Of a DNA stretch of 8,274 bases, positions 1-5,162 are shown piece after piece. Every line of letters begins with the position of its first letter. Positions within the stretch are counted from its first letter, which is position 1. Position numbers and translations under genes: made by a program. The DNA is from JBNJDJ01 sp051744845. GTDB lineage: Bacteria > Bacillota > Clostridia > Peptostreptococcales > Acidaminobacteraceae. The stretch is taken from NCBI GenBank assembly GCA_051744845.1, contig JBNJDJ010000075.1, positions 1 through 8,274 of the forward strand, in the 5' to 3' direction. The notes beneath the pieces were generated by a model. It saw only the letters and a program-made list of their open reading frames with translations. It was not told where the DNA came from and did no database searches.

Positions 1-1
1 T

Positions 2-103
2 CAAAAGTTTCGTATAAATGGAAGAAAAAGAGTTGAAAAATTTTATAGTAAAAATAAATTTATTAACAGTTATAAAGAGGTATATAATAAATTAGGAGGA
101 TAG
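2..103 (+). CDS. pelF: PelF, Pel exopolysaccharide glycosyltransferase, C-terminal end only
   Basis: Frame 2 is open from the left edge to the TAG at 101-103 and gives 33 residues, including GRKRVEKFYS and SYKEVYNKLGG. PelF is a cytoplasmic family-4 glycosyltransferase that polymerises the Pel polysaccharide from UDP-sugar at the inner face of the membrane. Its last helix usually reads like 'GRxRVExxYs...mIxxYxxLY', which this fragment matches. The stop is followed by one base and then the ATG of pelG, the usual pelF-pelG order, and the Shine-Dalgarno site of pelG lies inside these last codons. The catalytic part is outside the window, so activity cannot be judged. The identification rests on a short tail plus the neighbouring pelG. 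The call would be weak without that context. Confidence 0.8.
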   Translation, partial: QKFRINGRKRVEKFYSKNKFINSYKEVYNKLGG

Positions 104-104
104 T

Positions 105-1574
105 ATGGCAGGTATAGGTTTCCAGTTAAAAGAATTATTTAAAGAAAAATCTATTAGTAATCAAATAAAAGCTTATATTTTTTCTGCTATTGTATCGTCA
201 GGTCCATGGATTGCATCAGTTATAACTGTAAATATTATTTTATTTGTTATGAATTACTATTTAAAAACAATAGAAACTCAAGAGGTATTTTTAGGAACAA
301 TTGTATATACTTTTGTTTTTTCTCAAATAATAACAGCACCTTGGCAAATGATGATAACAAGATATTATTCTGATTGTTTATTTAGTAAAGATTATAAATC
401 AATAAAACCAGCTTTTTTAGATTTATCAAGAATAATTTTTATTTTAGCCTTAATTTTTTCAGTTGTATTTTATTATAACAAGCCATTACCTTTATATTAT
501 AAAGTCATGGGAAGTTACTTATTTATAATTTTATCAAACATCTGGATTTTAATGGTTAGTTTAAGTAGTATAAAAAATTATTTAATTATAGCTAAGGCAT
601 ATATTTTTGGCGGTATTATTTCTATTTTATTATCTATATATTTATTAAATAATCCAATATCTTTTTCAATATATATTTATCAAACTAATATTTTATTTGC
701 TTATTTAATAGGTTTAACTATAACATTTATAATTTTGAATTATTCTTTTTTAAGTGTTTTTAGAAAATCTAATAATAAAAGACTAGATTTTTTTAGATAT
801 TTTAATATAGTTCCTAGTTTATTTTTTATAGGTTTATTTTATACATTAGGACTATGGATAGATGATATAATCATGTGGATAAGTAATATTAGTATAGAGA
901 TAATACAAACTTATAAATTTGCACCTGTATATGATAATGCAGTATTTTTGGCTTATTTAACTATAATCCCATCTACTGTTTTATTTTTAGTAGATATTGA
1001 GACAAATTTATATGATTATTATAAAAAATATTATAATTTTGTGGCTAAAGAAAGTAATTTAGAGAAAATAGAAGTAGCTAAGGATGAATTAAAAGAAGTA
1101 GTTTATGAAAGATTATTTTTTAATTTTCAGTTTCAATTATTAATAAGTATAACAATATTTTTATTTTCTAATAGTATATTTGAATGGTTAAATTTATCAG
1201 TATTAATAAGAGATATTTTTAAAAATGTAATTTTTGGAGCGCTATTTAATATATTTATTTTACATATTATTTTAATTTTGTTATATTTTGAAAAAAGAAA
1301 AAATGCATTATCTATAGCTATTATATTTTTTGCTTCTAATACAATTTTCACATTAATTTTTAGAAATTTATCTTATGAATATTATGGTTTAGGATTTACA
1401 ATAGGTTCATTTTTAGCTTTGATAATTTCTATAATAGAATTGAAAAGAATATTTAGTAAATTAACAGAAAAAACTTATCTTTCACAACCTATTTTTCCTA
1501 TTAAAAATGATGGATTTTTTATAAAGTTCGTTAGACTTATTAATGTTTATTCATATTCTAAAAATAATAAATGA
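105..1574 (+). CDS. pelG: PelG, Pel exopolysaccharide membrane transporter
   Basis: 489 residues, almost entirely hydrophobic, with about twelve predicted membrane segments. The N-terminus MAGIGFQLKELF and the motif SSGPWI (about residues 31-36) are hallmarks of PelG. So is the late stretch YYGLGF...LSQPIF, which ends near residue 464. PelG belongs to the MOP flippase superfamily and works with PelD, PelE and PelF as the cytoplasmic-membrane synthase and export complex for the cationic Pel polysaccharide of biofilms. The start is ATG 105, with AGGAGG at 94-99, one base after the pelF stop, so the two genes are translationally close and surely co-transcribed. About 25 residues, Lys/Asn-rich and partly hydrophobic, follow the point where the Pseudomonas-type protein ends, which makes this one somewhat long (P. 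aeruginosa PelG is about 456 residues, from memory). Base composition is extremely AT-rich: bases 661-720 contain 9 G/C of 60. No other MOP exporter family fits the N-terminal motif as well. Confidence 0.94.
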   Translation: MAGIGFQLKELFKEKSISNQIKAYIFSAIVSSGPWIASVITVNIILFVMNYYLKTIETQEVFLGTIVYTFVFSQIITAPWQMMITRYYSDCLFSKDYKSIKPAFLDLSRIIFILALIFSVVFYYNKPLPLYYKVMGSYLFIILSNIWILMVSLSSIKNYLIIAKAYIFGGIISILLSIYLLNNPISFSIYIYQTNILFAYLIGLTITFIILNYSFLSVFRKSNNKRLDFFRYFNIVPSLFFIGLFYTLGLWIDDIIMWISNISIEIIQTYKFAPVYDNAVFLAYLTIIPSTVLFLVDIETNLYDYYKKYYNFVAKESNLEKIEVAKDELKEVVYERLFFNFQFQLLISITIFLFSNSIFEWLNLSVLIRDIFKNVIFGALFNIFILHIILILLYFEKRKNALSIAIIFFASNTIFTLIFRNLSYEYYGLGFTIGSFLALIISIIELKRIFSKLTEKTYLSQPIFPIKNDGFFIKFVRLINVYSYSKNNK

Positions 1575-1599
1575 TTTAATAGTCATATATTAAATCATT
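1570..1599. terminator. Palindromic hairpin between convergent pelG and flavodoxin gene
   Basis: A perfect 11-bp inverted repeat: AATGATTTAAT at 1570-1580 and ATTAAATCATT at 1589-1599, with an 8-base loop. It contains the TGA of pelG (1572-1574) and the TAA of the minus-strand gene (1576-1578). Read on the minus strand, the stem is followed by a T-rich stretch (TTATTATTTTTAG), so it may terminate the flavodoxin transcript. On the plus strand no T-run follows and the stem is nearly all A/T, so termination of pel transcripts here is doubtful. Confidence 0.5.
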
Positions 1600-2103
1600 A
1601 TGTATACTATCAGAAGTTTCTTTAAGTTCTAATTCTTTTAATTCTTTTTCAATTGTTTTTGATGTATTTATTTTAGATTTTTTATTTCTATCATAAATTG
1701 TATGTGTAAATAATATTCTACCTTTACCTTTAAGTTTATAATTTTTCAAATTTTTAATTAAATGATTATATTCAATAAAACAACTTACTACTAAAGTTAT
1801 ATTACAATTAATTTTATTATTATAAAAAAAAGTATTGAATGAAGGTGGTAATTTAGCAAACCAAGTAGGAGTTACAATAATCAAATGATCATATTTTGAT
1901 AAATCAAATTTAGTTTTTTCTAGTTTTGTTTTATAATTGAATGCAGATAAAAAAGAGCAAAAGGTATATTTTAGAAAAATATTTAAATTAACTTTATTTT
2001 TAGGGATTAATTCAATAATATCTGCATTTATTTTTTTTTGTAATTTTTCAGAAAAATTTTTACAATTGTTTGTATTAGAAAAATATATTATTCCATAATT
2101 CAT
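1576..2103 (-). CDS. Flavodoxin-like protein
   Basis: A 175-residue single-domain protein that resembles short-chain flavodoxins. The N-terminal strand and FMN phosphate loop read IIYFSNTNNCKNFSEKL (residues 5-21), and a central stretch reads YDHLIIVTPTWFAKLPP (71-87), where TPTW sits at the FMN isoalloxazine-binding loop position. Flavodoxins carry electrons on FMN in the cytoplasm. The phosphate loop is unusual: the common T-G-N-T is T-N-N-C here, so FMN binding or specificity may differ. An upstream in-frame ATG at 2118 would add five residues, but it overlaps the Shine-Dalgarno site (GAAAGG, 2111-2116) and would leave a leader of only about five bases, so ATG 2103 is preferred. No ferredoxin domain is attached. 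The gene is monocistronic with its own promoter and converges on pelG. No partner enzyme is adjacent, so its role is unknown. Confidence 0.75.
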   Translation of the reverse strand: MNYGIIYFSNTNNCKNFSEKLQKKINADIIELIPKNKVNLNIFLKYTFCSFLSAFNYKTKLEKTKFDLSKYDHLIIVTPTWFAKLPPSFNTFFYNNKINCNITLVVSCFIEYNHLIKNLKNYKLKGKGRILFTHTIYDRNKKSKINTSKTIEKELKELELKETSDSIHNDLIYDY

Positions 2104-2110
2104 AATAATT

Positions 2111-2116
2111 CCTTTC
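2111..2116 (-). promoter_or_regulatory. Ribosome binding site of flavodoxin-like gene
   Basis: GAAAGG on the minus strand lies 7 nt before ATG 2103. It decides the start, because the upstream ATG at 2116-2118 overlaps this site and has none of its own. Confidence 0.7.
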
Positions 2117-2129
2117 ATTATTTAATTTA

Positions 2130-2158
2130 ATTATATACGTTATTTTACTTATTTTCAA
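2130..2158 (-). promoter_or_regulatory. Sigma-A type promoter of flavodoxin-like gene
   Basis: Minus strand: -35 TTGAAA (2158-2153), a 17-bp spacer, and -10 TATAAT (2135-2130). Transcription should start near 2123, about 20 nt before ATG 2103. The match is five of six and six of six to consensus. Confidence 0.75.
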
Positions 2159-2177
2159 TGATTTTAAAAAAAAATCA
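2159..2177. repeat. Small A/T inverted repeat between the two divergent -35 boxes
   Basis: TGATTTT (2159-2165) and AAAATCA (2171-2177) fill almost exactly the gap between the -35 box of the flavodoxin gene (ends 2158) and that of the NhaC gene (starts 2181). The unbroken A-tract 2166-2174 could act as an UP element for the NhaC promoter. Whether a regulator binds the dyad cannot be told from one sequence. Confidence 0.4.
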
Positions 2178-2180
2178 AAT

Positions 2181-2209
2181 TTTACAAAATTGTAATATTA
2201 TGTTATAAT
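2181..2209 (+). promoter_or_regulatory. Extended -10 promoter of NhaC-family gene
   Basis: -35 TTTACA (2181-2186), a 17-bp spacer, and -10 TATAAT (2204-2209) preceded by TG at 2201-2202 (extended -10). The predicted start is near 2216, giving a leader of about 77 nt. This is one of the best promoters in the window and suggests strong basal expression of the antiporter. Confidence 0.82.
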
Positions 2210-2213
2210 TAAC

Positions 2214-2258
2214 ATTGGATTGAACGAATAATTCAATCCAGATTAATTTTATTGGATT
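2214..2258 (+). promoter_or_regulatory. Dyad and repeats at the NhaC-gene transcription start and leader
   Basis: A perfect 9-bp inverted repeat, TGGATTGAA (2216-2224) and TTCAATCCA (2232-2240), with a 7-base spacer, begins at about the predicted transcription start. A second ATTGGATT (2251-2258) repeats the octamer at 2214-2221. AATCCA (2235-2240) could therefore pair with either the upstream or the downstream TGGATT. This could be an operator just downstream of the promoter, or a 5' RNA hairpin with an alternative weaker partner. The leader is too short for most known riboswitches, and I do not recognise a named RNA family in it. Confidence 0.5.
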
Positions 2259-2281
2259 TATTAAGTTTTATTTAATTGAAA

Positions 2282-2287
2282 AGGGGG
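2282..2287 (+). promoter_or_regulatory. Ribosome binding site deciding a TTG start for the NhaC-family gene
   Basis: AGGGGG lies 5 nt before TTG 2293. The next in-frame ATG (2320) has no such site before it, and NhaC-family proteins usually carry a charged Lys-rich start like the one gained with TTG. Confidence 0.75.
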
Positions 2288-2292
2288 AAATT

Positions 2293-3771
2293 TTGAAAGA
2301 AAAAAAACTGAATTTTAGAATGGGTAGCTTTGGAGCTGCTGTACCTATGGTATTCTTTGTTTTCTGGGCAATTTATATTTCTTATTTCAGAAAAGCTGCA
2401 GATACAAAAGGATTAATTATAGGAGCTTTATTTGGTATTGTTCTAGGTATGTTTTTATGTAAAGATGATTGGGATGATTACGCTGAAGCAATTTTTGAAG
2501 GAATGAGTCAAAAAGTAGGGGTAGTTGCTGTTTTGGCTTGGTTCTTTGCAGGAACTTTTGCAGAAATTTTACAATCTGCTGGCTTAGTTAATGGTCTAGT
2601 GTGGATTGCTGGTGCTTTAAGTGTTAAGGGACCATTTTTTATAATAGCTACATTCTTACTAGCAGCATTATTTGCTAGTGCAGTAGGAACTGGTTATGGT
2701 ACGGTAGTAGCATTTACTACTTTAATGTATCCAGCTGGAATCATTATGGGAGCTCATCCAATTGTTTTATTTGCTGCAATATTAAGTGGAGCTGCTTTTG
2801 GTGATAATTTAGCACCAATTTCTGATACAACTATAGTTTCAGCTGTTACCCAAAATACAGATGTTCCAGGAGTTGTAAAATCAAGATTTAAATATTCTAT
2901 TAGTGCAGCTATACCTGCTATGATATTATTTTATATTTTTGGAAATACAACATCAGATATAGGAATTTCAGCTCAAGTAGCAAAAGATTTTATTACTAAT
3001 TCTGCTGATCCAAGTGGATTACTATTTTTAATTCCTTTTGCTTTAGTTATTTACTTAGCTATGAGTGGGAATCACTTAATTGTTTCTTTAACATGGGGAA
3101 TTTTATTATCTAGTGTATTAGGAGTATTTTCTGGTTCATTAGCATTAAATGATATTGTTAATATTGATTCTCAAGCAGGAGTTGTTAGTGGTGCTGTAGT
3201 TGACGGAGTCATTGGATATGCTAATATGGCCATATTGATTTTATTAATAGTTGCTGCTGGATATATTTTAGAAGCCGGTGGAACTATGGAGGCTATGAAA
3301 AGAAAATTAGCAAAAACTGTTCATAAAAGTGTTTCTAAAGCAGAATTATCTATGTGGTCATTAATTGCAGGATTGAATGCATTTATAACAGTTAATACAG
3401 CTGCTGAGATTGCTGCTGCTCCTTTTGTAAGAGAAGTTGGAGAAGCATTCCATATTCATCCTTATAGAAGAGCAAATTTACTAGATGCAACTACTTCAGC
3501 ATTAGGATATATTTTTCCATGGAGTGGAGCTGTACTTTTAGGTGCTAATGTTTTAACAAATTTAACTGAGGAATATGAATTTGTTCAAGCAATTCCAACT
3601 ACTGAAGTTTGGCCTTATGTTTTCCACGGTTGGTTCTTAGTACTTATTATGCTTGGAGCTGCTATTACTGGAATTGGTAGAAGATATATAGGTGAAAACG
3701 GTGAACCTGTAAAAGAATTACCAGAAGGTAAAGAAGTTGGATTTAATTTTGATGAACAAGATGTAATTTAA
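2293..3771 (+). CDS. NhaC-family Na+/H+ antiporter
   Basis: A 492-residue integral membrane protein with roughly eleven to twelve hydrophobic segments. Conserved family stretches are GAAFGDNLAPISDTT (about residues 167-181), NTAAEIAAAPFVREV (368-382) and RRANLLDATTSALGY (392-406) leading into FPWSGAVLL. Members exchange cytoplasmic Na+ for external H+ (Bacillus NhaC), but relatives swap organic acids such as malate and lactate, so the exact substrate is unproven. Translation starts at TTG 2293, and the full-length family size argues against a later start. It stands alone, between its own extended -10 promoter and a strong terminator, divergent from the flavodoxin gene. Its DNA is clearly richer in G/C than its neighbours (bases 2701-2760 hold 24 G/C of 60). 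Much of that follows from the many Ala and Gly codons, so transfer need not be invoked. The C-terminal 25-30 residues are acidic and probably cytoplasmic. Confidence 0.9.
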   Translation: MKEKKLNFRMGSFGAAVPMVFFVFWAIYISYFRKAADTKGLIIGALFGIVLGMFLCKDDWDDYAEAIFEGMSQKVGVVAVLAWFFAGTFAEILQSAGLVNGLVWIAGALSVKGPFFIIATFLLAALFASAVGTGYGTVVAFTTLMYPAGIIMGAHPIVLFAAILSGAAFGDNLAPISDTTIVSAVTQNTDVPGVVKSRFKYSISAAIPAMILFYIFGNTTSDIGISAQVAKDFITNSADPSGLLFLIPFALVIYLAMSGNHLIVSLTWGILLSSVLGVFSGSLALNDIVNIDSQAGVVSGAVVDGVIGYANMAILILLIVAAGYILEAGGTMEAMKRKLAKTVHKSVSKAELSMWSLIAGLNAFITVNTAAEIAAAPFVREVGEAFHIHPYRRANLLDATTSALGYIFPWSGAVLLGANVLTNLTEEYEFVQAIPTTEVWPYVFHGWFLVLIMLGAAITGIGRRYIGENGEPVKELPEGKEVGFNFDEQDVI

Positions 3772-3773
3772 AT

Positions 3774-3820
3774 AAAAAAATCCAAATTATATCCTTAAAA
3801 GGATTGATTTGGATTTTTTA
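3774..3820. terminator. Bidirectional rho-independent terminator
   Basis: AAAAAATCCAAAT (3775-3787) pairs with ATTTGGATTTTTT (3807-3819), and an inner stem ATCCT/AGGAT (3791-3795 and 3800-3804) has a TAAA loop. On the plus strand the stem ends in T6, which stops the NhaC transcript just after its TAA (3769-3771). On the minus strand it ends in T7, which stops the carboxypeptidase transcript just after its TAA (3822-3824). It serves both convergent genes. Confidence 0.88.
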
Positions 3821-3821
3821 A

Positions 3822-5111
3822 TTAAATTTTTTCTAATCTTATTCTTATAAATGTTATAAGAGTACGCCATATTATAAATGAAATAATTAATTTTAGAAAT
3901 ATATTTAAAATTAATTTAAAGTCAAACTCATTTTTTTCTTTATCAAAATAAGTTGTTTTTTTAGTTAATAAGACGTTATTATTTACTTTTATATTAGATA
4001 TTAAATCAACTTGGGTAAGAAGATTATCTTTATAATATATATTGAAACTTCCGATTTTTTCATTAGCATTGATAGGTAGATTAATTTTATTAATAATAAT
4101 TTCAGTAGAAAGATTAGTAATATTATAATTCTTAGGCAAATATATTTCAACAGAGTTATTAGTTATTGCTTTAATTTTAGATTTTTTAAAATTATTAAGT
4201 TGAATTTCTTTAATAACATCATTTTTATTATAATAATGTTTTAATTGGAATTCATTAAAACCATAATCTAATAGTTTTTTTGAATCTATATAAAGATTTC
4301 TGCCTTGTGAATTTAAAACGACTGAAATTAATTCTTTGTTTTTAGTTTTTGCTGAAGCAATTAAACAATTACCAGCTTCAGGAGTATAACCTGTCTTCAT
4401 TCCATTTATTATATCTGATTTAGCAAATATTTTTTCTCCTCTATAATTTAATAAATAATTATTACTTTGACTATATAAAAATTTATTAGAGGTGTGTAAA
4501 TATCTAGTTTCATCCACTTTATTAGTAGGTGGAATACTATACCTTACTTTTTTTACAATTGATCTAATAGTATCATTTTTATAAGCTTGTTTTGCAATTA
4601 AAGATAAATCAAATGCTGTAGAATAATGATTTTCATTATGTAAGCCATTAGGATTAACAAAATTAGAATTTAATGCTCCTAAACTTTTGGCATAATCATT
4701 CATTTCTTTAGTAAATTTTTTTACTGAACCTGAGTGGTGTTTAGCTAAACTTAAAGCAACATCATTTGCAGATTCAATTAATAAAGCATTTAACATTTGC
4801 CTTACAGTTAATCTTTCTCCTTGTTCAATATATATTCTGCTACCTTTAGTAAAAGGAGAATCTTTATCTACAGTTATAATATCTTCTAAATTACAATCTT
4901 TGACTATTAAAAGTGCAGTTAGTAGTTTAGTAGTACTAGCTGGATTTAATTTTTTATGAATATTTTTATCAAAAAGAATTTGTCCTGTATTTGCCTCAAT
5001 TAAAATACTTGATGTAGCATTAATATTGTCTTTAGAAATTCTATAATCTTGTCCAAAAGAGGGATAGATTAGATTAATTATAATTACAATTAGTAAAATG
5101 AATTTTTTCAA
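3822..5111 (-). CDS. D-alanyl-D-alanine carboxypeptidase, PBP5 (DacA/DacF) type
   Basis: With the TTG start the protein has 429 residues. It has a signal peptide (MKKF, a hydrophobic run, then YPSFGQ, cleavage near residue 20), then a peptidase S11 domain with all catalytic motifs. These are Ser59-T-T-Lys62 (SxxK nucleophile), S-A-N at 114-116 and K-T-G at 239-241, with the familiar NPNGLH stretch at 153-158. A beta-rich PBP5_C domain follows (about 290-378), then a C-terminal membrane anchor near 400-420. The enzyme removes the terminal D-Ala from peptidoglycan pentapeptides on the outer face of the membrane and so limits cross-linking. An upstream ATG at 5138 would add nine residues, but it has no ribosome site and would put charged residues ahead of the signal peptide. 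TTG 5111 has AGAGGTGA at good spacing. It lies 46 nt downstream of sulP on the same strand. Only weak promoter-like sequence (TATGAT, 5139-5134) lies between, so read-through from sulP is likely. The call as a DD-carboxypeptidase is firm. The dacA/dacF label is not decidable here. Confidence 0.93.
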   Translation of the reverse strand: MKKFILLIVIIINLIYPSFGQDYRISKDNINATSSILIEANTGQILFDKNIHKKLNPASTTKLLTALLIVKDCNLEDIITVDKDSPFTKGSRIYIEQGERLTVRQMLNALLIESANDVALSLAKHHSGSVKKFTKEMNDYAKSLGALNSNFVNPNGLHNENHYSTAFDLSLIAKQAYKNDTIRSIVKKVRYSIPPTNKVDETRYLHTSNKFLYSQSNNYLLNYRGEKIFAKSDIINGMKTGYTPEAGNCLIASAKTKNKELISVVLNSQGRNLYIDSKKLLDYGFNEFQLKHYYNKNDVIKEIQLNNFKKSKIKAITNNSVEIYLPKNYNITNLSTEIIINKINLPINANEKIGSFNIYYKDNLLTQVDLISNIKVNNNVLLTKKTTYFDKEKNEFDFKLILNIFLKLIISFIIWRTLITFIRIRLEKI

Positions 5112-5115
5112 AAAA

Positions 5116-5123
5116 TCACCTCT
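5116..5123 (-). promoter_or_regulatory. Ribosome binding site deciding a TTG start for the carboxypeptidase
   Basis: AGAGGTGA on the minus strand, with seven bases between its GG and TTG 5111. It lies inside the reading frame that would come from ATG 5138, which shows that the ATG is too far upstream. Confidence 0.75.
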
Positions 5124-5138
5124 AGAAGATTGTATCAT

Positions 5139-5162
5139 ATTAGTTTTTAAAATAAAACTAAT
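5139..5162 (-). terminator. Hairpin at the sulP stop codon, weak or partial terminator
   Basis: A 9-bp inverted repeat, ATTAGTTTT (5139-5147) and AAAACTAAT (5154-5162), has a 6-base loop. The TAG of sulP (5160-5158) is inside one arm. No T-run follows on the minus strand, so it is at best a partial terminator. It may instead protect the 3' end of the sulP message or set the sulP:carboxypeptidase ratio. Confidence 0.4.

Noticed and set aside
1133..1351. 72-codon open frame on the minus strand inside pelG
   Set aside because: It lies wholly inside the well-supported pelG gene, has no ribosome site or family motif, and its low-complexity Ile/Asn/Lys content is what AT-rich antisense frames give.
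2104..2118. Longer start (ATG 2118) for the flavodoxin-like gene
   Set aside because: It overlaps the Shine-Dalgarno site for ATG 2103 and would follow the predicted transcription start by only about five bases.
2210..2292. Na+-sensing riboswitch ahead of the NhaC-family gene
   Set aside because: The leader is only about 77 nt and shows one simple 9-bp stem. I could not recognise the conserved core of any known class, so I report only the dyad.
5112..5138. Longer start (ATG 5138) for the carboxypeptidase
   Set aside because: There is no ribosome site before it. It would put MIQSSRGDF ahead of a complete signal peptide, whereas TTG 5111 has a strong, well-spaced site.
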